Shown here: one piece after another, positions 22,411 to 33,602 of the stretch | How the letters are laid out: each line of letters begins with the position of its first letter | Position numbering within the stretch: the stretch's first letter is position 1 | Assembly: GCA_018873245.2 (NCBI GenBank) | Contig: JAEMBT020000005.1 | Location: forward strand, 2,838,001 to 2,902,000 | Direction: 5' to 3' | Source of the DNA: Archegozetes longisetosus | Lineage: Eukaryota; Arthropoda; Arachnida; Sarcoptiformes; Trhypochthoniidae | Length of the DNA stretch: 64,000 nt | Translations under genes and position numbers: made by a program | Notes under the pieces: generated by a model | Told to the model about the DNA's origin: nothing | The model's database searches: none | What the model saw: only the letters and a program-made list of their open reading frames with translations

Positions 22411-22418
22411 TTTATATA
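22411..22418 (-). promoter_or_regulatory. TATA box of the cuticle protein gene
   Basis: TATATAAA on the minus strand, 74 nt upstream of the start codon. That would put transcription start about 45 nt before the ATG. Strong TATA promoters are usual for highly expressed arthropod cuticle genes. Confidence 0.6.
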
Positions 22419-23385
22419 CAGAGATGGAAGACATGATGTTGATGTCATTGAAGAAATCAAGTCGGGAGACCGAAATTGAATACAAGTTCATATTTAATTT
22501 TTGCTCTAATATGAACTCCAAGGTCTTTATTATTACAGGTTCTTTGTCATTGTAATTACTACTTTTTATATTTAAATAGTTATAAAGGGTGTGGTATTAT
22601 TCTTATCGATGCCCGAAAGCTAACACGACTTTTCCTTTTGCTTATACCTTTTTTGAATTAATTACAATTACATTTTTTGTTTATTTGTTTTTATTGGTTT
22701 TTCAGAGAGTTTTATTGATTTTTTAGAGAATTTTATTGGTTTTTGAAACTTTGATTTGAACTCTGTTTGCTGGTTATGCTTAAATTATACATTCTATTAA
22801 TAAGAGCTGATGCACTGAAAAAACTAATTTAATTCCCAATGATAAATGTTTAATTCAGTAAAAAGATAATAACCAACTAATTCTCTAAATTTCTTTTTCA
22901 TTGTATTCAAAAATTTCAATAAAAACAAAGTATGCAAATCTTAATTATGTTTTCAAAGATTTTGTCAATGCAACTATAGTTAATTATAGTCTTTATATTC
23001 TTATAACAATTGTTGCCAGCAATTACCAGGCAATGTTCATTCAATCGCCAACTTCTACTCCAGTAAGTTTTTCATTCAGCTCATTGTTCAAATTCAATGT
23101 TAACATGATTTTAGACTAACTGCAAACACTTAAAGTTCATCTTAGGATAACTGCAAATATAGAAGAGTGAAGCGTTTTGATGAGTCTATAGGAAGTGTGA
23201 TTTGAGGGGCACTAACACTCAATATATTTCTATACTGTTAGTTATGCACATCAGCTGTACCTTTACTTTATTTACCAAAGCAGAGATCTTTAAACTTAAT
23301 AACAGCTCTTTAAATATCAATATAAAAGTTTATTATTCAGAGCGAATTATTGAAAACTTAGTTAAGTAAAAAGATTAGGAATAAA
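22419..23385. other. Intergenic, divergent cuticle gene / DMAC2L
   Basis: 967 bp of AT-rich sequence. It includes an imperfect TTTATTGGTTTTT-type repetition at about 22680-22745. No gene supported; promoters of both neighbours expected. Confidence 0.45.
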
Positions 23386-24159
23386 ATGCTATTTAATAAG
23401 AATTTATTTGGTTCACAAAACGTGAAAAATGCGATCAAAATGAGATCGTTTTGGGGCTGGCTCAATACTATTTTCAATAAGTTTAGTTGCATTTCAATCA
23501 CATTCAATCAGAACTAATCAATCCATTAATAGAGTCGACCCGTCGCGTATCCAAGAGGTTGGACCCGATAGAGCTGCTGCCGAATGGCTTCTCAGATGTG
23601 GTGCTTCTGTTAAATGGATTAATAGTGAAAAATATCTCAGCGATTACAACTCATTACCCGTTGGCAATCCAAGAAGCTATAAGATAGAAGAAATCGATGG
23701 AACAGATTCTGCGATTATGCACATCGGATTCCCTCATTTAAGTATTTGATCTATTACTTGGCATTGGCTTTAATTTTGATCATTTTTTCATTTCGAAGAG
23801 GGATTAACTGAATTGCGAAAGTTCATTATCAAAAATAATGGATATATTGATGACAAAGCGATTGAAATGTTAGAACTTTGTAAGGACTCTTTGAAACACT
23901 TGGAAATAATCAGTTGTATTGGAGTTACGGACAAAGGAGTGCTCTCATTGAAACAATTAGAGTATGATTTATATTCAATCCTTTCTGCAATCATTTTTCT
24001 CACTTTGATTTGATTTTGTATAGAAAACTAAGTTATTTGAAGTTATATGACTTGCCGTCAGTTAACGACAAAGAAAAGTGTCTCAATGATCTCAAGGACT
24101 CATTGAATAATTGTGAAATCGATTGGAAAGATTCAAAACCTAAAAAAATCTTTAAATAG
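23386..24159 (+). CDS. DMAC2L: DMAC2L / ATP synthase subunit s-like (factor B) protein
   Basis: Leucine-rich-repeat mitochondrial protein of the ATP5S/DMAC2L family, reported as coupling factor B and related to the complex I assembly factor DMAC2. Exons 23386-23480, 23533-23741, 23799-23961 and 24024-24159, all phases agreeing, give 200 residues, close to the human length. Exon 1 has RSFWGWLNTIFNK (human YFWGWLNAVFNK), which spliced to VDPSRIQEVGPDRAAAEWLL gives the family N-terminus. Then KIEEIDGTDSAIMHIGF, LEIISCIGVTDKGVLSL (an LRR consensus strand) and KLSYLKLYDLPSV. The short basic end (KPKKIFK) replaces the mammalian tail. No break seen. Confidence 0.92.
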
Positions 24160-24428
24160 TTGTATATATTTTGCATAGAAATGTAAATTTAATTCAGTTA
24201 TTAAAATATTTAGTCATTAAACTTTGTTTTCCATGTGTTTGATTTAAATTTTATGAACTATTATGATATAGAAAATGGTTTGACGATTCAGTTCATCGAA
24301 AGGCATTTGACATAACTCGAAATTAAGTTAAACCGAAATAATTGATAAATAAGACAAATTTTTATTCAAAACTCAAGTGAAATCATTTTATTGTTTAAAT
24401 ACTAAAATATAATTAATAAAAAGACATT

Positions 24429-24748
24429 TCAGACGTATATTCCAACCGAGAGAAGAAGAAAAACAGTTCCGAAGCCAATGAAAGTCGAGGCAATCAATGA
24501 TATAATCAACTCCTTAAATATGTTAGAGTTTGACTTTGAGGTGACTTCAAGCGTGAAAAACCAAGCCTTCAATTACAAAAAGATAAAAACATTATAATTT
24601 AATCGAAGCTATCAATCTATGGTAAATATTAATGAACACATGCCATAAAGAAAACACCAATTGTTAGCGATAATAAACTCAAATGTGGATAAATTGTTAG
24701 TGGAATCAATGACTCGTACGATGGCAGAGATGATACGCTTTCGATCAT
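24429..24748 (-). CDS. TMEM258: TMEM258, oligosaccharyltransferase-associated membrane protein
   Basis: Small two-TM protein of the ER oligosaccharyltransferase (OST) complex, needed for N-glycosylation. Two exons on the minus strand, 24748-24644 and 24566-24429, give 80 residues (human 79). The protein starts [20 protein letters not shown], followed by [15 protein letters not shown] (TM1) and [10 protein letters not shown]. The second half is [30 protein letters not shown], nearly the human ending ([21 protein letters not shown]). The only in-frame junction uses a GC donor (ATG|GCATGT) with a normal AG acceptor; every nearby GT donor gives a stop or loses AWFF. Head-to-head with LIN52. Confidence 0.92.
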
Positions 24749-25247
24749 TTTTGTTTCAATTTATTATTAACAATTAATTTAGTTTGTTTTCAATTATTTC
24801 AATCCGATTGAACGTCCAAATCATCAAATCAATGATTCGCATAAATTACGTCTAATAATTACAAAAACATTTTGAGAGACAAAAGTATTTGAGGTATTTT
24901 ATTAATAAATTTGAATTAATTGAAAACATTTTGAATAAAGTTTGGTCCCAACAAAAAGTTCTGGAAAAATCAACGCAATTTTGAATTTAGTGAACAAAAT
25001 ATTTTAAAATTTAAATAGTTTTATAAGTACTTTTAGCGTTATTTCTTTATAGGACTCTTAACCCTTTTATTGTTGAAAAAATGTTTTAGAAGAGAGTTTT
25101 GTGCCTTTTACTCATAGCAATTATGAGTATAAACAAGTACAAATCGAACATATAAATAGTTGCAAATTGGAGATGACAACAAAATAGAAGCATTAATTTT
25201 GAAATAAAATATAATAAAAATAAAATAAAAACTAATCAAATCTAAAA
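24749..25247. promoter_or_regulatory. Divergent promoter region TMEM258 / LIN52
   Basis: 499 bp between opposite start codons. AT-rich, with no clear TATA or other core motif. Confidence 0.45.
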
Positions 25248-25775
25248 ATGGCAAACATTGATTTCACTACGGAAGTTAAATGCGACGATTTGCAAACAAA
25301 CGGTATTTATTATTATATGAAACAAATAATAAATCGATTAACTGTTTATTAATTTAAAGATGCGTTTAATGGCAATGATTTTGAAAGAGATTTACTGTTG
25401 AGCGAAGAGAAGTTAGACAGAGACTCACCGGATCTCTGGCCCGAACAAAGTATTAAATCAATTAATCATAACTTAATTTAATTCTCTTTTATTTATCTTA
25501 ACGTTTATTCAGTCCCAGGTGTGACTGAGTTTTTGGCTAATTCTTCTCCTCCTCTGTTCGACAACAACTCTATATCTCCAGAATGGTTGCGAGATTTGGA
25601 TCAGGAAGACATAAATATGTTGCACGGATTCGGAAGTCTGACTGCTTCAGCACTTCTGGAGAAAGTGAAAGAATTGCAGAACTTGTCGTATCAGTTGGGA
25701 CTGGAAGAGGCGCGTGAGATGACAAGAGGAAAGTTTTTGAATGTTTTGGAGAAAAAGCCTAAAAGAAAACGATAA
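25248..25775 (+). CDS. LIN52: Lin-52, subunit of the DREAM / MuvB complex
   Basis: Core MuvB subunit that links the pocket protein to the complex repressing cell-cycle genes. Exons 25248-25302, 25360-25449 and 25513-25775, phases consistent, give 135 residues (human about 116). The conserved N-terminal block LLLSEEKLDRDSPDLWPEQ keeps the LxSxE-like pocket-binding motif (L-L-S-E-E). It also keeps the Ser-Pro (RDSPDL) equivalent to the DYRK1A-phosphorylated Ser28 of human LIN52. The C-terminal block MLHGFGSLTASALLEKVKEL, YQLGLEEAREMTRGKFLNVL is near identical to the human LIN52 coiled helices that contact LIN9. Poly(A) signal AATAAA at about 25912-25917. Confidence 0.95.
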
Positions 25776-26317
25776 CTGATTACCAGACTTGACGAATACT
25801 GAATTTTGTTCATTTAGCTCATATCAAAATTGTCTAAATTATACAACACTTATTACTATAGAGTAACTTATTTTTGCACTCTTTGTATAGAATTAATTGC
25901 TGTCTTACATTAATAAAGTTCTGGAAAATAATTTTAGATTATTTTCGGATGTTTTGAATGTCTTGAGTTTTGAAATTAAATTCTTATTTACTATTTCTCA
26001 GTGATCTGATTAAATAAACGATTAAACAAATAAAGGGAATGAAAGTAAGTTAATGCTATTTTATTAAAACTGAAATAAATATTTACATTTAAATAATTTT
26101 AATTCAAAATATTGGTATTGATTTTAGATGTAATTGATTAATACAATACATACAATTGATTGATAATATGCAACAGTTAAACAGTTATTAAATAATAAAA
26201 TGCATATTTGAGTTTACTGTACAAATACAGTAATGATTACTATATATTTACAGGACTAAAATTAAATATTCTGAAAGCAATTCATATTTGCATTTGAGAT
26301 TTAATGAAAGTAATAAT
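25776..26317. other. Convergent 3' region LIN52 / BTBD
   Basis: 542 bp, very AT-rich, between two stop codons. Holds the LIN52 poly(A) signal near 25912; several TTTATT motifs around 26060-26090 could serve the BTBD gene on the minus strand. Confidence 0.5.
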
Positions 26318-29300
26318 TTACGAATGAGACATTGGTCCATAAAAGATAATTTCTGGGATCTGTCCTCCCTGTACGCCAGTCCCGTTTGTCGAATCAGAGC
26401 TGCACTGAAACTGAAAAGTCACGTTTGCATTGATGGTCACTTCGCTGAGTCCATCCTGACCGAAATAGCTTAGTTCTTGTCCGTCTAATATGGCCGAAGC
26501 TGTGTAGAAGGTGTCGGCTTCAATCTGAATCGGATGTTCAAAGTAGACGCTAAACGTGTTACTCGAACCATCGCTGAAAAACTTGGTGTGATTCTCTGCT
26601 AAAACTTTTCCCATTCTTTTCAGTTCGATCTTAACCTTATAATCAGCCGATCCATTAGACGATCCGTATAGGCCTAACCCCACCACAAATATTCTTTTAT
26701 CTACGCTGAACTGAATCGAATCACATCTTCCTCTATAACGCCATTGATTACTACGATATGCTGAGGATTGGAAACGATGACATATTTGTACTTTGAGACC
26801 AAGTCTGGGCTTTGTTGGAAATTGAAGTAATGGTTTGACTGAAGCCGTGTAGTTGAGAAATATGTCAGTCGTTTCTGTGAATAGAGAGCAGAAATTATAG
26901 GTTGAATTGTCAACTTTGGAATAGAAATTTGAGACGAACCTTGAAGTGTTAAGATCCCGCTCTGTGCGGGTCCGTTTGCGAACTCTTCTAAGCTCATCGC
27001 TGGTATGCGCACCAAGTATAGTGCGCTTCCCAACACTTTTCGCTGATTATCTGCACTTATTTCCAATTCTCTCCTCTGACACTCAGCGTTAGCCCACAGA
27101 AGGGACGCATAAAAAATTGATAACTAACAAATTTCAATTGCAATTAGGACAAAACAGATAACAATTTAATATTTCATATAAACAGAAAAATGTTCAATAG
27201 TTATACCTCTTTGGCGTTTAAGGTTTCGCGCGATAAAATCGATTCCAACGTTTGAAAATCAATTTCAACGAATCCATCGGAAGCGAGTGCGAGCTCTGCC
27301 TGAGCGTCAATCACTTCCCAACATCTTTGCATAAGATCTGGTTCTTCGAATAGTCGGCTTTGACTCAATAGTATGCAGGCATTACTAGCTTTTAAGCTTG
27401 TCTCCAGGTATGAAACACACGCTCTGGCAAAGTGTGGAATCAAATACTTCTTGGCGCAATACAAAGAGGCCAATACATTGTCAGCTTCGAGACAGATATC
27501 GTCACAATAAAGATATCTATTGAGAAAAGAGAGATAAAAGATTTTAGGGCGCGAAATAAAAGCAAAAAATAATAAAACTGAAAATAAATAAAAAATTCAT
27601 TTGTCAATTTAGTGAAATTAGTACAGTATTTGCATATTGGACATAAAAGTCTAGAGATTTGTTGATAAATAACATATCTTTTATTAACCCAATTGTAGTA
27701 ATCCTAAAGAGGACTTAATCTAAATAAGCAGTTCTGAGCATTCCTTTAAAGGTCCGGTTTATTACTTCATATTTTAGAACTTTTAAACCACAAGTCGATA
27801 GCTATTTATCTAAACTATTGACAGTTTTCTATCGATTGAATGGTACGAGATTTTGAATTTTAGGTCAATACTGCATTCAAGATCTACAACTAATTTGTTG
27901 GACTATTTGACGGTTAAGAATTGATTTGAAAATTGAATTTCTTGTGAATATTGTGTCAAATATTGAGTGAATAGGTTTATAACAAGTTATTATAAAATAC
28001 TTGCGTTCAAGAACACCCTTTGAAAGAAATATAAGGCATAAAACAAAAACAATTAAAATTAAAAAACAAGTTTTATAATCTTCTAAAATAAACGTTAATA
28101 ATAACGAATAAAAGAAAGTAATTTCTTGGGGAATGCAAATCACTCGAGAGCTAGAAATTAAATGAAAACTTTCCTTCTTTGAAAATTGGGTCAGATTAGA
28201 AAAAATTCAAATATTTGCCATTGACAGTAGTGTTACATAAACCAAGTTGAAGTGAATAGATAAGAGTTATAATTGTTATACCTTAGCAAAGTCAAAAAAG
28301 CTGATGGTTCGACATCTGGGATTTCGATTTCGGTTTTTTCTTCAGCGAGTCCTCCGTAAAACATTGCATAAAACACTGAGCTTCCAGTCGCTAAAACATA
28401 TTTATGAGCAGGAATTCGCTGCTGGCAACAAGAGGAACCTTTTTGACCAACAATGAAGAGGACGTCACTCATTAACTCATTGTTAAACATCGCGGCGTTT
28501 CTCTCTCTAACACTTGTCTTCAATGCCTGCCAATTAGGGTCTGAAGTCTGTTCAGGACCAGCTGCCAATGGCATGGGAGAAGTACCAGTCGATGCCGTAT
28601 GTGTTGGAGAGGGTGGCGGAGAATATGGCTGTGATATGCCTTTACTCGAACCATAGCTTGGATTCGGACTGAGCGGATGATTCAAATTCGGATTATTATG
28701 AGGAGAGAGCATATTCTGTTGCTGCTGCTGTTGTTGGGTATATGTATTGTTACCTGTATTTTAACAATTATTCATTTTGATTATCACTCTTTCATTGAGA
28801 ATTACGCACTAAAACACAGCTAAACATTACAATACATAGCAAAATATGGTCACAGCAATTGGAGCACAAATATTATTTGGTAGTCCTTCAGATCTTTGTC
28901 TATAACTGTACTTAAGATCATGGAAATGTCTAAACATAACATATAAAACTAATCATTCAAGCGAATAATTACAGAATCTCATCAAACCATAGATTATTAG
29001 ATAAAAGTAATAAATTGCTGTTTAGCTCAAGAAATTGATTAAAGTTTTAAAAATTTGTCAAACAGTCAATAGGAAAATGTATTAGAAATGAATGAAAATA
29101 TATATATAATATTTAGAATATATTTTTAAATTTGAGATTCAATGAAGGAATAATGATTAGTGGATTGGCAGAAATCAATAATTGAAGCTACTACAAGACT
29201 AAGAATTAAGATTGGATCAACAATTGACTTTTATTTGAAGAACACTTGTAAACAAAGTGAAATTATTTGACAAGTAATACAAGTACGTGGAGAGAGAGAG

Positions 29301-31866
29301 AGAGAGAGAGAAAGCAAATAGAAGACTTGGTTTAACCCATCTTTGATTATCTGTTGAACTTTTCACTTGTTCTAAATGCAAATACTAGTAATAACTCGTA
29401 AGCATCACTTCTATGACAGACAACACAAAATCTGCGTTAATGAATAAGAAAATAAGGCTAATCGATAGCTAGTTTGAGGAGAAGATCAGATTTTTGAAAT
29501 CTAATTATAATATCTCTATTGAGTAGTTATGATAAATGTTCAACTGAAACTATATCGCAAAATATGTCAATATTTCACTTTAACTAAGTTCGCCATCAAT
29601 CATAATGTTACGGGTTTGAGTCAATTAAACTTTAGTGATAAGTAAGTTTTAGTAATTTAGTAATTATCAGGTAGTTTTCAATTAAAACAAGTATTAAATC
29701 ATCTCTTCTAACATTGTTGTAAGTTTGAACATCACTCAACAGAGTAAACCTAAACTCTAAAGACTAAATCTAATCTCAATTTAAAAGCCAAAAGTTGAAA
29801 TTAATCAAAATCTAATTTTGAGAACAGCTGAGAAACTAACTAAATATTTGTCAAAGCAATGCGTCTGTGAGTGGTTATCAATAAAGAGAGGTGCAAAAAA
29901 TAACAAATTCAACAGAAGTGAAGCAAGTAGAGTTGAATGGAGATAGTTTTGAGCAATTTAAATGGAATTTAGACTAAAATGATAGGGTGTTGTATCTGAG
30001 AAAAGGCTCTATAACTCATGTTTAGCAGTGCATTCAAATCAGTTTGAAATAGAGTTAGTGCAAAAGTGCACAAACTGACATGTTTACAGAAATATGTCAT
30101 TTATTTCTATGTTTTAACTGAATTTAATCTAGCAACAATTACTTATAATTTAGGATAAATTTCAACGAATTACGTAAAAATGATTGACATCGCAAGCCAT
30201 GATCTATTTAATAATTATTTTCATGAAGATTGTTTCATAACAACGTTAATATATTAGTGTTTTAAGTATTTTTCAGAAAAAAACTATAGCTATCGATGTA
30301 ATAACTGAAAAATGATGGAATCGAGTTATAAAAGTTAGCCTTAAAGTGTTGTCCCTTTTGGCTACTATGTTAATTCATCATTTAATTAATTAATGCACAC
30401 AATCAGATATTCGCGTAAAACTAAAGCAAAACAAAATTCAATATTTCAATGTCAACAAAATCAATTGACATTTAAAAACAACGATAGAAATAAGTTAGAA
30501 AATTAAGATAAATAAAAGTATATAAGACTCACCGCTAGAGACGTTTGTAAAAAGACTTGAAAATAAGAATTCAAGACTTAGCAAACTATCCAAAACTTCT
30601 GATTTTTGACTAGCAATGCATAACTCGATCAATTGAGTTAACATTATTAGCAAACAGTATTGAACACTTATTAAATATTAACAATTCAAATACTAGTCTC
30701 AATTGTTAAGACATATGATAATAAATAACTAGAAAGCATTTGAAACAAATTTTGAATTGGATCGGAAAAAGGATTGATGAGAGAGAGAGAGAGAAATGTA
30801 AAAGAGATAAAAGAAAAAGATTGAGAAGTTTATAATTGAGTTATGATTACATTATTGTGTTGCGAAGTATATCTAGAAAAGAGGTTGACTGGTTTTAAAG
30901 TTAACCCTCTTATTGTTTAAATTGTGTTGACCCACAGTCTATCTTATAACGATTATCAATATAACATTATAATAACTAAGTTATGCTTTTCTTTTGCCAC
31001 ACATTCATCTTCTCTTTTGCCACATTTTTATCTTTTCTTTTATAGAGTAATCAAAACAAAACTAAACACTAAATAAGGCATCGCTTGCATTAATGGTCTC
31101 GTGTGTTAAGTCAACTCGATTTTAGTCGATTTTGAAGCAAAATATAAATGTAGTCTATCTTGAAAAATAGACTTTTAGCAAACCATAAGTTCAGGTGACT
31201 TATTAGTGACTTTTTAGAAGGCATTTATCTATTTTCTCTTCGATCATTAATAATGATAGCCATCCAATAGAGTGAACATTACTTTAATGTGTGAGCCATA
31301 GCGATAATTGCGTTTTAAACAAAAACGCAAATTTCACATTAAGAATAAGTTTCGAAAAAATCGAAAATTTATCAATAACTGTATCATTTTATATATTATT
31401 TGTTTCTTATTTTATTCAACCATTGTTTTAATCATGTCAAGCAAACTTACGTCTCTCTTCAACAATGAATCAACTGAAAACTTTTCAAAATTACATTCAA
31501 AACATAATCAATCGTATCTAACTCACCAATAGCTAAATTAATTAACTAATTAATTAATAAGAGAAGAAATTATTAATAAAACACAAAAGGAAAGGAATAA
31601 GAAAAGGAATGAATCAAAGTAGAAAAGAATATAATTATATATTAATAATAGATATCTGTATAAGGAGTGGGAATCACCAAAACTGACTGATTATAGAAAT
31701 GAATTGATTGTAGGAGTAATAAAGCGAATAATTTGATGGACAACTCTTCCAAAAATGCAAATAATAGATGAAAAGTATGTCAAAACAAACCCGAACTCAT
31801 CCAAGTCTTTGTCGCTGGAATTGCCATAACGTTATCATCTCTTCGTTTATTAGCTTTAGTTGACAT
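26318..31866 (-). CDS. BTB/POZ-BACK-PHR protein, BTBD3/BTBD6 type
   Basis: Probable Cullin-3 substrate adaptor of the BTBD1/2/3/6 group (fly Lute); vertebrate members act in neuronal differentiation and dendrite patterning. Five exons on the minus strand: 31866-31791, 28753-28282, 27516-27207, 27123-26940 and 26874-26318; all phases agree, giving 532 residues. Exon 1 ([18 protein letters not shown]) lies 3 kb upstream and was chosen because its GTTTGT donor is phase 1 and joins exon 2, which needs phase 1. Next come a Gln run, a Ser/Pro-rich leader, then [21 protein letters not shown] and [20 protein letters not shown] (BTB). BACK has [29 protein letters not shown] has [40 protein letters not shown] and [20 protein letters not shown]. 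The exon 1 assignment is moderately sure; the rest is firm. Confidence 0.92.
28754..31790 (-). other. Intron 1 of the BTBD gene, 3 kb
   Basis: AT-rich sequence without a supported gene. Two short GA runs (about 29290-29313 and 30780-30795) are the only simple repeats I note. The length is unusual for this gene-dense part of the window. Confidence 0.55.
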
Positions 31867-32730
31867 AATATAACAGTTAATTAAACTATTATTTAAACAT
31901 TTTTTCCATTTATATAATTATGAAAATATGTGTCAAATATCTTATGTATATCTTATGTCAGAATCAGATCGAAGCCATTTTTGACTTAATTTGAAAAATA
32001 GGTAAACATAGAAAGGGGTGACATCTGGCGATAGTTCAGTAGAGAAGTAGATCTTGAGTTCAACTTTGATCCTAAAGTTTTTCGTTGATTCGCTGAACAG
32101 TGGCTGCTATTGATCATAAGTTGCATTAGTTATCATTTCATAAGTCATTAATATATCATTGATTTTTTAATATTTAATTCATATTATAGCTCATGATATC
32201 ACGAAAGTAAACATAATTCACATTATATTTTATTTCTAGTTTTATTGCTTTTAATTTTCTTAAGAAATAGTTTTCCCATTTTTAGACTAGAATTCATATT
32301 AATAATAACTTATTCTGAGTCTGCATTAAAGCTAATGATTCCACTAAAAAAGTTCCACTTTTTATTTCTCATATTTTATATGGAAACCAACATTTCACTA
32401 ATTAATAGTCTCTTCTTTGTTCTCAGTTCAAATGGTAGTCAACTTATCTATACTTTAAGCTGCTTTCTAGTTACTAAAAGTAAGATTCAGCCTTAAAGAT
32501 ATAGATATTTGTCCAAATTTGGCCAGCTAATCAGGCATTAAGGCTTTTATTGTTCCGAAAATAGAAATTCAATAAAGGTTTGAACTCAGGATTGGACAAA
32601 GGGTTGAATTTGAACTGAATTTGGACGCGATAGAGAAGTGAAAGTGCATTGGTGGAAACGATGGCATCTTACGCTTGACTGCTCATTGAATCCCATCGAT
32701 TTGAGTATTTTCTATGCATAGCAACTAGAG
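31867..32730. other. Divergent intergenic region, BTBD exon 1 / four-TM gene
   Basis: 864 bp, AT-rich. An 83-codon hydrophobic open stretch at 32245-32496 (+) has no start context or domain and I do not accept it as a gene. Promoters of both neighbours presumably lie here. Confidence 0.45.
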
Positions 32731-33387
32731 ATGCCGAATGGAAGAAACTTAGACGACAAATATAAACTAGTCAGAAAATTACTTCTAATATTATATCTAC
32801 CAATTTGTTTGCTTATGCTGTTTTGTGCCATGTACTCAACTTATTTAACAGTAGAGACTTGGAATTGCAAACCATTTGATGAAAATATGGGTAAAACTAA
32901 TTCGACCGATACTCCGATTAGTGTGAAATGTTATACAATATTGGACTCACTGAGCAGTCATTTATCTAAATACATACCGGAGCGTAAAATATTAATGATT
33001 GTCAGAACTGTTTCATTGACAAATACTTTATTGACTTACATCTCTGCTTGGATTGCCACTTATAAACTATCTCTATTACCTCTATTATGGTTGACAACTG
33101 TTTCCATTGCTAGCTTTTTCATTACTCTCAATATAAGCATAATATTTGGACCATTAACTGGTAAAATATCAACTTATTTCATAGCTAGTACTATATTTTG
33201 AACAAATGATTTATTGACAAAACCAATAACATTTTTAATAGGTATTAACAACTTTGAGCTGGTGCCTCTTTTTCTTGGGATCAAAGGACAACCATTTACA
33301 ATCACGGGAATAGTTTTGGCCATTGACTTAATGATTGCAATAATGGCGTTATCTCTGGTTATTAATAGTTATAAAAAGCGCGTTTAG
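32731..33387 (+). CDS. Orphan four-transmembrane protein
   Basis: Not recognised. Two exons, 32731-33160 and 33242-33387 (phase 1, GTAAAA donor), give 191 residues. Four hydrophobic segments: about residues 17-42 (LLLILYLPICLLMLFCAMY), 91-109 (MIVRTVSLTNTLLTYISAW), 112-138 (LPLLWLTTVSIASFFITLNI) and 161-183 (ITGIVLAIDLMIAIMALSLV). The N-terminus is basic (KYKLVRK) and the tail KKRV is short and basic, so both ends are probably cytosolic. The first loop (about 43-90) has TWNC and a second Cys (VKC). A W..C...C loop between TM1 and TM2 recalls the PMP22/claudin/EMP superfamily, but the GLW signature is absent, so this is only a suggestion. Splice phase and absence of stops across four helices support a real gene. 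Confidence 0.6.
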
Positions 33388-33602
33388 CTATATAGGTATA
33401 AAATCAAACGTTTAAATTATTAATAGGTTTAAATTTGAAGTTATATTTGTTGTTATTTATATAGAGATTATATTGTATAGAGACTATTATATCCAACTTA
33501 TACAACCTGATAGTATATTACTTTTCCAAATATATAATAAAAATTATATTTCTTTACTTTCAACAATAGCTAGGATTATATCTTGTATTCTCCACATTCA
33601 CT

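Noticed and set aside
32245-32496. 83-codon hydrophobic plus-strand frame
   Set aside because: AT-rich low-complexity hydrophobic translation without start context or family match; not needed by the downstream four-TM gene.
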